A stretch of DNA of 64,000 nucleotides from Paenibacillus crassostreae (GCF_001857945.1 NZ_CP017770.1:2418001-2482000); one strand, 5' to 3'. Counted from the first letter of the stretch, positions 10,281 to 24,273 are shown. Numbers and translations: made by a program. The notes: generated by a model not told the origin, from the sequence alone.

Positions 10281-10778
10281 CTAATCCATATCATCTTGTT
10301 TAAACTTCAATTCACGTAGTGGATTACCTCCAACGAAAGAGCCAGCCGCCACATCTCTATGTACAATAGAACCTGCAGCAATAACAGCTCCATCACCGAC
10401 CGTTACGCCGGGCAGAATCGTAGTATTCGCCCCCACCATCACATGACTACCAATGATAACCTCACCAAGCCGATACTCTTGGATCAGATACTCATGTGCT
10501 AATATCGTCGTATTATAGCCGATGATCGTGTTATCACCGACAGTTATTTTTTCTGGAAAAAAGACATCAACCATAACCATCAATCCAAATGCAGTATGTT
10601 TACCTACCTTCATACCTAGCAAATGCCGATAAATCCAATTCTTTACTTGTAGTATCGGGCAGTAACGAGCGATTTGGATACAAATGAAATTTTTGACACC
10701 TTTCCAGGGACTAACTGTTCTGTAAATCTGCCATAGCGCGTTATGACCATCCACCGGGTATCTCGTAACCTTCCTCAC
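10281..10778 (-). CDS. yvoF: Left-handed beta-helix (hexapeptide) acetyltransferase, YvoF-like
   Basis: Probable O-acetyltransferase of unknown acceptor. The 165-residue protein is mostly hexapeptide repeats ([LIV]GxxxxX pattern) such as ITVGDNTIIGYN, VIIGSHVMVGAN and VTVGDGAVIAAGS, ending in GGNPLRELK. The assignment to YvoF rests on position, since it directly follows ppaX as in B. subtilis. Start is GTG at 10778 with AGGAGT, seven bases after ppaX. The acceptor could be a cell-wall or lipid sugar; nothing here decides it. Confidence 0.85.
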   Translation of the reverse strand: MRKVTRYPVDGHNALWQIYRTVSPWKGVKNFICIQIARYCPILQVKNWIYRHLLGMKVGKHTAFGLMVMVDVFFPEKITVGDNTIIGYNTTILAHEYLIQEYRLGEVIIGSHVMVGANTTILPGVTVGDGAVIAAGSIVHRDVAAGSFVGGNPLRELKFKQDDMD

Positions 10779-10784
10779 AACGTA

Positions 10785-11426
10785 TTACTCCTGTTCTAAC
10801 ACAAGATATAAATCATTCATCGTATGCAACATATAGTCAGGATTATACTTTTTCAGAACTTCTTCGCCCTTCAGCGACCATGAGACGCCTGCAGACCTTA
10901 CCCCTGCAGCATGAGCGGCTTGAAGATCAACAGCACTATCTCCAACCATTAGTGTCTTCATAGGGTCCGAACCAAGTTCATTTACTGCCTTCAGAACAGG
11001 TTCTGGATGAGGTTTCGGATTCACTACATCTTGAACGGTCACAATCGAACCCATATATTTCATAAGTCCAAACATCTCAAGCACTCTCAGGGTACCCGGT
11101 CGATTCTTAGTCGTTACAACTCCCATAGCAATCCCTTTAGCGTGTAGACCTTCTATAACTTCCATAACCTGTGGAAAAGGTTGTACGTTCTCATCATGAT
11201 AGGTATCATAATAACTTCTATATTCCTTCACAAAGGGAGTAACATCATTAGTGCCTGTGAAATATTCAATTTGTTGCTCTAAAGTTATCCCCATTCTAGG
11301 AATAATATGTTCTCTTGTTAAAGGTGTTGGGACATGGTCTTTCAAAGCATGTATGAAAGCATTAATAATATGCTCATTCGTATCAATAATCGTTCCATCA
11401 AGATCAAATAAAATGGTGTCAATCAT
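10785..11426 (-). CDS. ppaX: Pyrophosphatase PpaX (HAD family)
   Basis: Hydrolyses the pyrophosphate that HPr kinase/phosphorylase releases when it dephosphorylates Ser46-P HPr. Start set at ATG 11426 (MIDTILFDLDGT) with AAGGAG upstream, giving 213 residues; 15 more codons are open upstream but overlap lgt. HAD motifs are DLDGT with Asp8 and Asp10, VVTTKNR, and VGDSAVDLQAA. The hprK-lgt-ppaX order matches B. subtilis and supports the role. Confidence 0.9.
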   Translation of the reverse strand: MIDTILFDLDGTIIDTNEHIINAFIHALKDHVPTPLTREHIIPRMGITLEQQIEYFTGTNDVTPFVKEYRSYYDTYHDENVQPFPQVMEVIEGLHAKGIAMGVVTTKNRPGTLRVLEMFGLMKYMGSIVTVQDVVNPKPHPEPVLKAVNELGSDPMKTLMVGDSAVDLQAAHAAGVRSAGVSWSLKGEEVLKKYNPDYMLHTMNDLYLVLEQE

Positions 11427-11433
11427 CAAATCG

Positions 11434-12465
11434 TTACTCCTTTTTAATATCCTTGAAAGACTCTTCCTCATGCAATACGCGATCAGAAGTAATTGTCTTC
11501 TTGGATGGCTTATCGTTCAGTGATGCTTCTGGCGTTTTATCAACAGAACCCTTGGTTGACACGATCGGGTCAAGATAACGTTCTATTGTTTGATCTGTTA
11601 CACGTCGGTAGATAATAATTGCTACTGCAAATATAAAGAACAAGATAGCTAGTAGCTGCGATATTCTTACATTTCCATAATCAACATCCAAATAGCCATA
11701 CTCAAATCCCAACCATCTCATTGGAGCCCACAATCCATCTACTAAAGATGCAAGCCAGTCTGGACCGTTGAAAGCTAGACTATCCGTACGTAGACCTTCA
11801 ATAAAGAATCTTCCAATGGCATACCAAATGAAATAAGAAAGGAATAATTCCGCTGCCCGTAAAAACTTCTGCCGACGTAGAACCAATAGAATAACTAAAC
11901 CTACAATGTTCCAAACGGATTCATATAAAAATGTCGGGTGATGAAATATACCTTGAACATTCATTTGATTGACAATGAAATCTGGTAAATGTAGCGTATC
12001 CTTTAAAAAAGATTGTTCCACTGGTCCACCATAGGCCTCTTGGTTAATGAAATTCCCCCAACGGCCAATGATTTGTCCAATGAGAAGCCCAGGCGCACAA
12101 ATATCAACGATTCTCCAAAATTTGTATCCATGGTGACGGGTATAGAAGAATGCGAATATGATTGCGCCTATTAAGGCACCATAGATCGCTATACCTCCAT
12201 TCCATATTTTGAACACATCCCATAGATTATCTTTATAATCTTCCCACGTGAAAGCAACATAATAAATACGTGCTCCAACAAGTGCAGAAGGAACGCCTAT
12301 TAATAGAAGATCCATAAAGAATTCTGAAGAAATACCAAATCTACGACCTTCTCGCATAGCAAGCATAATCCCTGCCAAAGCACCTAATCCTAGAATTAGA
12401 CCGTACCAATGAACCTGTAATGATCCAATCGAAAATACAACCGGATCTAGTAATAACGTTGCCAT
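11434..12465 (-). CDS. lgt: Prolipoprotein diacylglyceryl transferase
   Basis: Transfers diacylglycerol from phosphatidylglycerol to the lipobox Cys of prelipoproteins at the membrane. The ATG at 12465 (MATLLLDPVVFSIG) has TTAGGAGTG and gives 343 residues with about seven membrane segments. The Lgt signature GRWGNFINQEAYGG is present, as are HWYGLILGLG and HPTFLYESVWN. The protein is longer than usual: after the last membrane segment a charged hydrophilic tail of about 60 residues, rich in Lys, Ser and Glu, is predicted in the cytosol. It overlaps nothing and starts 11 bp after hprK. Confidence 0.93.
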   Translation of the reverse strand: MATLLLDPVVFSIGSLQVHWYGLILGLGALAGIMLAMREGRRFGISSEFFMDLLLIGVPSALVGARIYYVAFTWEDYKDNLWDVFKIWNGGIAIYGALIGAIIFAFFYTRHHGYKFWRIVDICAPGLLIGQIIGRWGNFINQEAYGGPVEQSFLKDTLHLPDFIVNQMNVQGIFHHPTFLYESVWNIVGLVILLVLRRQKFLRAAELFLSYFIWYAIGRFFIEGLRTDSLAFNGPDWLASLVDGLWAPMRWLGFEYGYLDVDYGNVRISQLLAILFFIFAVAIIIYRRVTDQTIERYLDPIVSTKGSVDKTPEASLNDKPSKKTITSDRVLHEEESFKDIKKE

Positions 12466-12475
12466 TTTATCACTC

Positions 12476-13414
12476 CTAATCCATATCATCCATATCTTCT
12501 GCAATCGTCGCTGTTAACTTATTAGTGAACTGAAGTGCAGCATTCAAACCCATCTTCTTCAATCGATAATTCATAGCTGCTACTTCAATAATTACTGCAA
12601 GGTTACGCCCTGGACGAACAGGAATCGTCACTAATGGAACATCCGTATCTATAATTCGCGTAGTTTCTTCATCTAATCCTAGACGATCATATTGTTTATC
12701 TTGCTGCCAATTCTCCAATCGAACAACTAATGTAATCCGCTTATTATTCCGGACAGCGCCTGCACCAAATAATGTCATGGCATTAATAATACCAACGCCA
12801 CGAATCTCAAGTAAATGTCTGATTAACTCAGGTGCAGAACCAAAAAGCTGATTATCGGATGTCTGACGAATTTCTACTGCATCATCTGCTACAAGACGGT
12901 GCCCTCTTTTAACTAGTTCCAAGGCTGTCTCACTTTTACCAATACCACTAGTTCCTGTAATTAACATGCCGACACCATATACATCACATAATACACCATG
13001 GATCGTTGCTGTAGGAGCTAATTTTCTCTCTAGAAACCCAGTAATTCTACTAGATAGAATGGTTGTAGCCATGTTACTGCGCAAGACTGGTAAACTCTTC
13101 GCATTACTTACATCAATTAATTCCTGTGGAACCTCTAATGATCTTGTAACAACGATACATGGAGTTTCATCTGCACAAATTTTCTGCATGCGATCTACCT
13201 TTTCTTCATCTGTTAACATTTCGAAGAAAGCTAATTCAGTTTTACCAAGTAGTTGTACACGTTCTTTCGGGTGATATTCAAAATAGCCTGCCATTTCTAG
13301 ACCAGGCCGATTTAAGTCGTCTACCGTTATCGTACGTTTAAGTCCCTGTTCTCCAGAAATAACTTCCATCTGGAATTGTTGCACTAGTTCTACCACTTTA
13401 ACATTTTTAGGCAT
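12476..13414 (-). CDS. hprK: HPr kinase/phosphorylase
   Basis: Phosphorylates and dephosphorylates Ser46 of HPr, the sensor step of CcpA-dependent carbon catabolite repression. The 312-residue protein has an N-terminal DRTGG-like domain, the P-loop GTSGIGKSE (from residue 154), and the family signature [18 protein letters not shown] around residues 203-220. The C-terminus is an acidic MDDMD. First gene of the operon leading to yvoF. Confidence 0.95.
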   Translation of the reverse strand: MPKNVKVVELVQQFQMEVISGEQGLKRTITVDDLNRPGLEMAGYFEYHPKERVQLLGKTELAFFEMLTDEEKVDRMQKICADETPCIVVTRSLEVPQELIDVSNAKSLPVLRSNMATTILSSRITGFLERKLAPTATIHGVLCDVYGVGMLITGTSGIGKSETALELVKRGHRLVADDAVEIRQTSDNQLFGSAPELIRHLLEIRGVGIINAMTLFGAGAVRNNKRITLVVRLENWQQDKQYDRLGLDEETTRIIDTDVPLVTIPVRPGRNLAVIIEVAAMNYRLKKMGLNAALQFTNKLTATIAEDMDDMD

Positions 13415-13678
13415 ATTCTAACTTCCTCTCATCCATATTATCTATGTACTATGATGTATAGAGCATTTCCAAGGTAAAATATTGATTTTCACTGTACTTA
13501 TCGTAAATGAAATCACTATCGAATGCAATCGCTGCCTATCTATCCTCCTTAATTATGAAATAGAAATGGGAAAAGGTACCCGATCATTAATCTCTTAATT
13601 GAGGGAAACTCCAATTGGGGATAATCCGATCAAGATAGACCAGTTTGTTATGATTTATGTATAAGCTCTAATGGAGTT
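13415..13678. other. Intergenic region upstream of hprK
   Basis: No gene is supported here. On the minus strand TTGCAT, 17 bp and TACGAT lie about 95-125 bp before hprK and could be a weak promoter. A purine-rich AAGGAGGAT in the middle has no well-spaced start codon. Otherwise I see nothing distinctive. Confidence 0.4.
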
Positions 13679-13709
13679 CAAAAAGACCGCCCTTTCGGGC
13701 GGCCTTGGT
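13679..13709 (-). terminator. Intrinsic terminator after the sugar ABC ATPase gene
   Basis: Minus strand GGCCGCCC GAAA GGGCGGTC followed by TTTTT; a strong GC stem with a GNRA-type loop, 25 bp after the stop codon. Confidence 0.9.
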
Positions 13710-13733
13710 CTGTACGAATCAACTTATTTCAAA

Positions 13734-14858
13734 TTAATCTACAAGTAAAACATTCAATTGTGATTCTTTATCAAAGATATGAACCTTGTTCATATCAACT
13801 GCTAAGCGAACTGTCATACCATCACGAGTTGTTGAACGTCCATCAACACGAGCAATAACAGTATCAGTACCCAAACCACTCAAGTAAAGCAACATTTCAT
13901 GTCCAAGATTCTCAGTTACATCTACAGTTGATGAGAAAATTGTGTTTGGTGATGCTTCTAGGAATACTGGTTCTTCATGAATATCTTCTGGGCGAACTCC
14001 CATAATTACTTCTTTACCGATCATACCTTTGTTCTTCAAGATTTGAGCTTTACCACCAGGAACTTCTACATCTAATCCATCAGATTTAAAGCGAACATTA
14101 CCGTTAGACTCACTTAATGTACCATTGATGAAGTTCATTGTAGGTGATCCGATAAAGCCAGCTACGAATAGATTAGTTGGGCTATTATACAATTCTTCTG
14201 GCGAAGCAGCTTGTTGAATGATACCATCGTACATAACTACGATACGATCACCCATTGTCATAGCTTCTGTTTGGTCATGTGTTACATAGATACAAGTAGT
14301 TTCAAGGCGCTTAACCAGTTTAGTGATTTCAGCACGCATTTGACCACGAAGTTTCGCATCCAAGTTGGATAGAGGCTCATCCATCAAGAAGACTTGTGGA
14401 TCACGAACAATCGCACGACCCAAGGCAACACGTTGACGTTGACCACCAGAAAGTGCCTTTGGTTTACGTTCAAGCAAATGCTCGATATCTAGAATTTTTG
14501 CTGCATCACGTACTTTTTTATCAATTTCATCTTTTTTCACTTTACGAAGTTTCAAACCAAATGCCATATTTTGATATACACTCATATGAGGGTACAATGC
14601 GTATGATTGGAATACCATCGCGATATCGCGATCCTTAGGAGCTACATCATTCACAACGCGGTCTCCGATATAAAGCTTACCATCCGAAATTTCTTCCAGA
14701 CCAGCGATCATACGAAGTGTTGTAGATTTACCACAACCAGATGGTCCTACAAGAACCAAGAATTCCTTATCTTTAATATCAAGGTTGATATCTTCTACTG
14801 TTGCTTTATCTGCACCTGCGTATTTCTTGAAAATATGTTCTAAGCGTACTCCAGCCAT
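13734..14858 (-). CDS. msmX: Sugar ABC transporter ATP-binding protein (MsmX/UgpC type)
   Basis: Energises carbohydrate importers. The 374-residue protein carries Walker [10 protein letters not shown] (38-46), signature LSGGQ (136-140), Walker B VFLMDEP (156-162), His194 of the H-loop (THDQTEAM), and a C-terminal TOBE/regulatory domain of ~130 residues. No permease or binding-protein gene is adjacent. That fits the shared multi-purpose ATPase MsmX, which serves several importers encoded elsewhere. The exact ortholog name is inferred. The ATG has a GGGGGAC ribosome site. Confidence 0.88.
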   Translation of the reverse strand: MAGVRLEHIFKKYAGADKATVEDINLDIKDKEFLVLVGPSGCGKSTTLRMIAGLEEISDGKLYIGDRVVNDVAPKDRDIAMVFQSYALYPHMSVYQNMAFGLKLRKVKKDEIDKKVRDAAKILDIEHLLERKPKALSGGQRQRVALGRAIVRDPQVFLMDEPLSNLDAKLRGQMRAEITKLVKRLETTCIYVTHDQTEAMTMGDRIVVMYDGIIQQAASPEELYNSPTNLFVAGFIGSPTMNFINGTLSESNGNVRFKSDGLDVEVPGGKAQILKNKGMIGKEVIMGVRPEDIHEEPVFLEASPNTIFSSTVDVTENLGHEMLLYLSGLGTDTVIARVDGRSTTRDGMTVRLAVDMNKVHIFDKESQLNVLLVD

Positions 14859-14959
14859 TATATTGTCCCCCTATAAGAAATTATGAAATCGAATACATTT
14901 AATATAGTTATCTTACCCAAATTCAGCTAGACTGGCTATCCACAAACTGCACAAAAAAC

Positions 14960-16069
14960 CTATTTTCTTTTCGTCACATTATACAATAGTATTGTAAGCT
15001 TAATCAGAACAGCATCACCAAATCTACGAACATCAAGCCCTGTCTCATGTTTGATCTTATCTAATCGATAGAGCAGCGTATTTCGATGAATATACATTCT
15101 CTTCGCCGTCTCACTAACATTACAGTCTAATTGAAAAAATGTCTCTAACGTCATTAGTGTCTCTGCATCAGTTAATTGAATGGAGTGATCCGCTACCTCT
15201 TCCAAGAACCGAGCACGCTGGCTCTCTGGGATACTAAAAACGAGGCGCTCAAGAACTAGCTCCCAAGGATAGTGAATCTGATCTGTAATATGGAATGTTT
15301 TCCCTAAAGTAATAGTTTCTCTTAACATCACAATCGTAGCTGGCAACCCATTCCTTGGATCCAAAGGGAGGGCAACCGATAGTTGAAACACCCCTACCCA
15401 TTCACTAGCTACTAACTCATGTAGACCTACGCAGAAGGCAGAGAGGATTTCTGCATCTGTTTCCTCTTGGTCATCATCCTTCTCCTCAACTCCACCTAAG
15501 ATTAACTCTTTGCGTGCTAATATAAGCCATTCATTCTCTTTCAAAGGAATCAATAATATTTCACCATCGAAATAGCTAATAAGTAATTTCTTTAACTGTA
15601 TGTATGAAATAACGGGTGAATGAATACCTTCACTACTAAGGAGCAAGGGAACCATTCCTGAACTGATTCGTTTTTGTATGGCAAGATCTTCTGGTATTGG
15701 AACGTCTAGTTTGCCTAATTGAATTTGTCCTTGAATCCAAGAACTAATACTTTGAATATTTCTTTCTTCTTCCTCAAGAGGTGTTAAAGATGAAGTCGTC
15801 TGATCTCGCATATTAGCTAGAATAAGTTCCATGAATTGCACCTCTTCTAAACTCAAAGCATTTAATTCGCCCGCTAAGACTGACATCTTATCATCCTTAC
15901 TATATAGAGGGAACCACACTTCGCCCTCGTTCACAACAGAATCCATAAGCGTACTATTCTTATAATTAAAAAAAGAGTTGGAGTCCTGTTTCGTTAATTC
16001 CTTAATCGTGAGAGGGATTCCTACAATTTCTTGTAACTTCAGCCGTAGTGCCTCCATCTTCATCATCAT
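14960..16069 (-). CDS. PucR/CdaR-type transcriptional regulator
   Basis: A 369-residue protein whose last ~60 residues form the PucR-type helix-turn-helix: LETFFQLDCNVSETAKRMYI, then HRNTLLYRLDKIKHETGLD. The N-terminal part is a poorly conserved sensory region without a recognisable motif. Start at ATG 16069 fits AGGTG seven bases upstream, though four Met codons occur within the first five residues. It lies immediately upstream of the msmX-like gene in the same direction and may control sugar uptake, which is inference from position only. Confidence 0.75.
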   Translation of the reverse strand: MMMKMEALRLKLQEIVGIPLTIKELTKQDSNSFFNYKNSTLMDSVVNEGEVWFPLYSKDDKMSVLAGELNALSLEEVQFMELILANMRDQTTSSLTPLEEEERNIQSISSWIQGQIQLGKLDVPIPEDLAIQKRISSGMVPLLLSSEGIHSPVISYIQLKKLLISYFDGEILLIPLKENEWLILARKELILGGVEEKDDDQEETDAEILSAFCVGLHELVASEWVGVFQLSVALPLDPRNGLPATIVMLRETITLGKTFHITDQIHYPWELVLERLVFSIPESQRARFLEEVADHSIQLTDAETLMTLETFFQLDCNVSETAKRMYIHRNTLLYRLDKIKHETGLDVRRFGDAVLIKLTILLYNVTKRK

Positions 16070-16138
16070 GTCATATCACCTACCACTTTATCTATTTTTT
16101 CATATCTTATCATATTCAGCCTTAAAAGAAGAGAAAAC

Positions 16139-16173
16139 AAAAAGTCATCGACCCGTAAAGGTTGATGACTTTT
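16139..16173 (-). terminator. Terminator of the rrn/tRNA operon
   Basis: Minus strand AAGTCATC(A)ACC TTTACG GGT(C)GATGACTT followed by TTTGTTTT. It lies 13 bp after tRNA-Lys, so it closes the 16S-to-tRNALys transcript. Confidence 0.85.
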
Positions 16174-16185
16174 TGTTTGTTGTGA

Positions 16186-16258
16186 TGAGCCATGAAGGAT
16201 TCGAACCTTCGACACCCTGATTAAAAGTCAGGTGCTCTACCAACTGAGCTAATGGCTC
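16186..16258 (-). tRNA. tRNA-Lys(TTT)
   Basis: Cloverleaf with acceptor stem GAGCCAT/ATGGCTC, T-arm GTTCGAATC and anticodon loop CTTTTAA. CCA is not encoded (the genome has TCA). Last of the eight-tRNA cluster. Confidence 0.97.
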
Positions 16259-16268
16259 GTACAAATGG

Positions 16269-16350
16269 TGGAGGATGATGGATTCGAACCACCGAACTCG
16301 TAGAGAGCAGATTTACAGTCTGCCGTGTTTAGCCACTTCACTAATCCTCC
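16269..16350 (-). tRNA. tRNA-Tyr(GTA)
   Basis: Long variable arm, acceptor GGAGGAT/ATCCTCC, anticodon loop CTGTAAA and T-arm GGTTCGAATCC. The 82-nt length suits a class II tRNA. CCA follows in the genome. Confidence 0.96.
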
Positions 16351-16360
16351 AAGAAAATGG

Positions 16361-16433
16361 TGGCTCGGAACGGAATCGAACCGCCGACACAAGGATTTTC
16401 AGTCCTTTGCTCTACCGACTGAGCTACCGAGCC
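16361..16433 (-). tRNA. tRNA-Phe(GAA)
   Basis: Acceptor GGCTCGG/CCGAGCC, anticodon loop CTGAAAA, T-arm GGTTCGATTCC; CCA encoded. Confidence 0.97.
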
Positions 16434-16457
16434 ATATCAATATTTAAAAAAAAATGG

Positions 16458-16532
16458 CGGAACCGACGGGATTCGAACCCGCGATCTCCTGCGTGACAGG
16501 CAGGCATGTTAGGCCAACTACACCACGGTTCC
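16458..16532 (-). tRNA. tRNA-Asp(GTC)
   Basis: Acceptor GGAACCG/CGGTTCC with discriminator G, anticodon loop CTGTCAC, T-arm GGTTCGAATCC. Confidence 0.97.
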
Positions 16533-16551
16533 ACAATTTTCAAAAAAATGG

Positions 16552-16624
<73 letters not shown>

Positions 16625-16669
16625 AAGTGTAATGGATCTTGTACTATTGCTACCCTTAGATAAAGATGG

Positions 16670-16742
16670 TGGAGGCTGAGGGGATCGAACCCCCGACCCT
16701 CTGCTTGTAAGGCAGATGCTCTCCCAGCTGAGCTAAGCCTCC
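16670..16742 (-). tRNA. tRNA-Val(TAC)
   Basis: Acceptor GGAGGCT/AGCCTCC, anticodon loop CTTACAA, T-arm GGTTCGATCCC; CCA encoded. Confidence 0.97.
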
Positions 16743-16755
16743 TGGGTATGTATGG

Positions 16756-16829
16756 TAGCGGCGAAGGGGATCGAACCCCCGACCTCACGGGTATGAACCG
16801 TACGCTCTAGCCAGCTGAGCTACACCGCC
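16756..16829 (-). tRNA. tRNA-Met(CAT), elongator type
   Basis: Acceptor GGCGGTG/CGCCGCT with G1-U72, anticodon loop TTCATAC, T-arm GGTTCGATCCC. The sequence resembles Bacillus elongator tRNA-Met rather than the initiator, which begins CGCGGG. A tRNA-Ile(CAT) reading is less likely. Confidence 0.93.
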
Positions 16830-16861
16830 ACAATATTATACATTTCATGAAAGATTAATGG

Positions 16862-16950
16862 CGGAGAGAGTGGGATTCGAACCCACGCACCGCTTACGCA
16901 GTCTAACCCCTTAGCAGAGGGTCCCCTTATAGCCACTTGGGTATCTCTCC
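16862..16950 (-). tRNA. tRNA-Ser(GCT)
   Basis: Acceptor GGAGAGA/TCTCTCC, long variable arm, anticodon loop CTGCTAA, T-arm GGTTCGAATCC; 89 nt. First tRNA after the 23S gene. Confidence 0.96.
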
Positions 16951-17091
16951 AATTAAATCATGAATCAGAGATTGATTCCCTGAAAACTAGATACGAACGA
17001 ATCTGCATTGAAACACTTGTCTCCGTAGTTCTTCCTTCGATGCAAAGCGTAACGCTTCCGAAGTTAGTTTTCCTACGGAAAACTTTTAGGA

Positions 17092-20017
<2,926 letters not shown>

Positions 20018-20159
20018 AATTTTTCTCAAAGAGAAAATATTGTAGCTACTTTTACACTTTGTTTTGTTAACAAGTAACAAAACGTAAATATAAAAGAATG
20101 TTTCAACTTGCAAATTCGTTCGTTATCTAGTTTTCAAGGATCAAGTTAAATCATATTGG

Positions 20160-20232
20160 TGGAGCCAAGCGGGATCGAACCGCTGACCTCCTGCTTGCAA
20201 GGCAGGCGCTCTCCCAGCTGAGCTATGGCCCC
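20160..20232 (-). tRNA. tRNA-Ala(TGC)
   Basis: Acceptor GGGGCCA/TGGCTCC, anticodon loop CTTGCAA, T-arm GGTTCGATCCC; CCA encoded. Lies in the spacer before 23S. Confidence 0.97.
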
Positions 20233-20259
20233 AAATTATAAAGTTATAAACATACATGG

Positions 20260-20333
20260 TGGGCCCTGGTGGACTCGAACCACCGACCTCACCCTTATCA
20301 GAGGTGCGCTCTAACCAACTGAGCTAAGGGCCC
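20260..20333 (-). tRNA. tRNA-Ile(GAT)
   Basis: Acceptor GGGCCCT/AGGGCCC, anticodon loop CTGATAA, T-arm GGTTCGAGTCC; CCA encoded. Lies between 5S and tRNA-Ala. Confidence 0.97.
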
Positions 20334-20377
20334 GTAAGAATAAAAAACTCTCATGGGATAATACCCATAAGGGTTGC

Positions 20378-20495
20378 GCTTGGCAGCGTCCTACTCTCCC
20401 AGGACCCTGCGGTCCAAGTACCATCGGCGCTGGAAGGCTTAACGGTCGTGTTCGGGATGGGTACGCGTGGAACCCTTCCGCTATCGCTACCAAAC
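20378..20495 (-). rRNA. rrf: 5S ribosomal RNA, located between 16S and 23S
   Basis: About 117 nt with the closing stem TTTGGTAGC/GCTGCCAAGC, and internal ACCCATCCCGAACACGACCG and GGGAGAGTAGGACGCTGCC. It lies directly after 16S and before tRNA-Ile rather than at the 3' end of the operon. No second 5S follows 23S: the 140 bp between 23S and tRNA-Ser hold none. Confidence 0.96.
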
Positions 20496-20624
20496 GCAAT
20501 GCTGAAAGAAACTTGCTCTTTCAAAACTGAACACGAGTGAGTGTCGACTTTGCATTGCAAAGTCTATTTACGCCGACTTACATCGGACGCTTTGAATGTT
20601 TCCGTTGCAGGAAACGATTCTCCA

Positions 20625-22184
<1,560 letters not shown>

Positions 22185-22445
22185 GATGAATTTCAGATCG
22201 ACTTTGCAGTGATCTTAATTTCATCAGGAGTTCGTTTCAAATTAGCTTTGCAGCGATTTGGAACGAACTATGAAAAGAGCGATTCGCTCATTTTGAAACA
22301 AACTGACGAGAAATTTCTTTCTCTATCAAATGATTTCTCATTTGTTTTGTTCTCACTTTCGTGAAAACCACTCACTCGTTGTTCAGTTTTCAAAGATCAA
22401 ATCTTCTTTCGTTCATCGTCGATTACTCTCGGCGACAACTTCTAT
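22185..22445 (-). other. 16S leader region with processing hairpins
   Basis: No coding gene. Two hairpins precede 16S on the minus strand: 22185-22225 (GATGAA..TTCATC outer stem, GATC inner stem) and 22230-22268 (GTTCGTT-CAAAT paired with ATTTG-AACGAAC). They are likely RNase III processing or leader structures. A CTTTGAAAACTGAAC segment resembles the element seen near Bacillales rRNA genes. Confidence 0.55.
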
Positions 22446-22475
22446 AATATATCATGTTGCCCGGCATTTCGTCAA
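22446..22475 (-). promoter_or_regulatory. rRNA operon promoter
   Basis: Minus-strand TTGACG (22470-22475), an 18-bp spacer and TATATT (22446-22451), with an A/T-rich run (GAAAAAAAAGC) just upstream of the -35 that could act as an UP element. It drives 16S about 255 bp downstream. Confidence 0.65.
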
Positions 22476-22578
22476 GCTTTTTTTTCGATTTAATCAATCA
22501 ATTATTTATGCCTTTCGGCAAGCTTGTCTGCCTTTTCAAAGGGGCGAGTTATAATGTAACATATGAACCTATCTAACG

Positions 22579-22848
22579 TCAACTACCCAATATAAATATT
22601 TTTAAACCATATAAGAGTGCCACACCAGGGAGACCTAATATTGTTACGGTTCCTATAGTAACCGGATTTATCGGAATATATACCTCCGTTATAAGACCCG
22701 AGAAATTAATGAGATATATTCCGAGCGCCGCCAATACCAAATGAGTTCCAAATACAGTTAACCAACCCAACCCAAGCTTTCTCTTTATGACAATGTACGC
22801 CAGTGCACCTAATGAACCAATAAAAACTCCAAGTACGATCCATTCCAT
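22579..22848 (-). CDS. bofA: BofA family protein (pro-sigma-K processing inhibitor)
   Basis: Small integral membrane protein; in Bacillus BofA holds SpoIVFB inactive in the forespore outer membrane until sigma-K is needed. Start at ATG 22848 (MEWIVLGVFIGSLG), giving 89 residues with GGGAGATGGAG upstream; the upstream extension overlaps yaaL. Two to three hydrophobic stretches and GLPGVALLYGLKIFI near the C-terminus fit the family. It lies between yaaL and the rrn operon, as in B. subtilis. Confidence 0.88.
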   Translation of the reverse strand: MEWIVLGVFIGSLGALAYIVIKRKLGLGWLTVFGTHLVLAALGIYLINFSGLITEVYIPINPVTIGTVTILGLPGVALLYGLKIFILGS

Positions 22849-22891
22849 CAACACTCCATCTCCCTTCACGTTGATATTCTGGCAATTGTTT

Positions 22892-23176
22892 TTAGTTAGA
22901 CCCGTCTCGCTGCACATCTATTCTTTCATTATTGGCTGACATCGACAAAGCATTCAGTCCTAAATTCTTCGCTTTCTTCAAATGCATTTGATACTTTCGC
23001 TCTGCCGCCTCTAACATATAGATAGCATAATCCACTTCATCCTCACTCACCGCTTCATCAAAATACATATGCGCTTCACGCCAACGTGCTTGCGCTTCTA
23101 TAATATCATTATGAATTCCATGATATAAATTACCTATTTCTCGCTTGTTCTTATTAAACATGCTAAATACCCACAT
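22892..23176 (-). CDS. yaaL: YaaL-like DUF2508 protein
   Basis: Conserved small protein of unknown function between recR and bofA. The 94 residues are predicted to be helical and charged; EAQARWREAHMYFDEAVSED and AIYMLEAAERKYQMHLKKAK suggest a helical hairpin. ATG at 23176 has AAGGGGG upstream. The assignment rests on gene order and general sequence character. Confidence 0.8.
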   Translation of the reverse strand: MWVFSMFNKNKREIGNLYHGIHNDIIEAQARWREAHMYFDEAVSEDEVDYAIYMLEAAERKYQMHLKKAKNLGLNALSMSANNERIDVQRDGSN

Positions 23177-23242
23177 TTAGTAAAACCCCCTTCTCTCGTA
23201 ATCCACACTTTTATACTTATCGAGAAAAGGACAAACTTAGAA

Positions 23243-23273
23243 CAAAAAAAAGAAGCCCTTTTCAGGACTTCTC
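23243..23273 (-). terminator. Intrinsic terminator after recR
   Basis: Minus strand AGAAGTCC TGAAAA GGGCTTCT followed by eight T. It separates dnaX-ebfC-recR from yaaL-bofA. Confidence 0.88.
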
Positions 23274-23299
23274 GAGTTCTATCTATAATCAAATTAGAA

Positions 23300-23899
23300 T
23301 CAGTTCAGTTCACGTCGACCTTCCAAGGCTTTGGATAAAGTAACTTCATCTGCATACTCTAAATCGCCGCCTACAGGTAATCCATGAGCAATACGTGTCA
23401 CTTTAATATCAAAGGGGCGGATTAACCTAGATACATACATCGCTGTAGCTTCACCCTCAATATTGGCATTCGTAGCTAGAATAAGTTCCATCACTCGCTC
23501 ATCACTCAGTCGATTAAGCAATTCTTTTAGACGTATATCGTCAGGGCCAATCCCCTCCATAGGAGAGATCGCACCTTGAAGAACGTGGTAATACCCATTA
23601 AATTCCTTGGTACGTTCCATTGCTACAATATCTTTATGATCTTGCACAACACAAATTACAGATGGGTCACGTGTCTTATCCTGACATATGCGGCAAGGAT
23701 CTGTGTCCGTGATATTGCAACAGACAGAGCAGTAATGAAGGTTCCTTTTAACACTAACGAGTGCCTTAGCGAAATCAATAACGTTATCTTCCTGCATCGT
23801 AATCACATGAAATGCCAACCGACTCGCCGTCTTCGGACCAATACCCGGTAGCCGAGAAAATGATTCAATCAATCTTGCAATAGGTTCTGGATAATACAA
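23300..23899 (-). CDS. recR: Recombination mediator RecR
   Basis: Works with RecF/RecO to load RecA at gaps. The 199-residue protein shows the helix-hairpin-helix [16 protein letters not shown], a four-Cys zinc motif ([16 protein letters not shown]), and a Toprim domain with [12 protein letters not shown] and [14 protein letters not shown]. Start is TTG at 23899, with AAGGAG ten bases upstream. Follows ebfC by 27 bp. Confidence 0.96.
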   Translation of the reverse strand: MYYPEPIARLIESFSRLPGIGPKTASRLAFHVITMQEDNVIDFAKALVSVKRNLHYCSVCCNITDTDPCRICQDKTRDPSVICVVQDHKDIVAMERTKEFNGYYHVLQGAISPMEGIGPDDIRLKELLNRLSDERVMELILATNANIEGEATAMYVSRLIRPFDIKVTRIAHGLPVGGDLEYADEVTLSKALEGRRELN

Positions 23900-23926
23900 A
23901 ACTAAAAATCTCCTTCTGTTGTCAAA

Positions 23927-24238
23927 TTAGAACAGGCCAGGGATTTTCATTCCGCCTGTGAATTTACCCATATCATCATTAGCAAGCTCATCCGCTTTAG
24001 TCAAGGCATCATTCACCGCTGTCATCACCAGATCCTGCAACATTTCAACATCTTCTGGATCAACCGCTTCTGGTTTAATGGTAATAGACAGCAACTTCTT
24101 GTGGCCGTTTACTTCAGCAGTTACTACACCGCCACCGGAACTACCTTCCACTGTTTTCGTAGCAAGTCCTTCTTGAGCCTTCAGCATTTGCTCTTGCATT
24201 TTCTTCACTTGTTTCATCATTTGATTCATATTATTCAT
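23927..24238 (-). CDS. ebfC: YbaB/EbfC nucleoid-associated protein
   Basis: Small DNA-binding protein of the YbaB/YaaK family. The 103 residues start with a Met-rich helix ([19 protein letters not shown]) followed by the conserved [19 protein letters not shown] and a [10 protein letters not shown]-terminus. Lies between dnaX and recR as in most bacteria. AAAAGGAG precedes the ATG. Confidence 0.95.
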   Translation of the reverse strand: MNNMNQMMKQVKKMQEQMLKAQEGLATKTVEGSSGGGVVTAEVNGHKKLLSITIKPEAVDPEDVEMLQDLVMTAVNDALTKADELANDDMGKFTGGMKIPGLF

Positions 24239-24273
24239 GTGTACTCTCTCCTTTTTAGATACATAGATTTGCG

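Noticed and set aside
14937..14945. A DnaA-box-like CTATCCACA upstream of msmX
   Set aside because: Single site with a mismatch and no neighbours; expected by chance.
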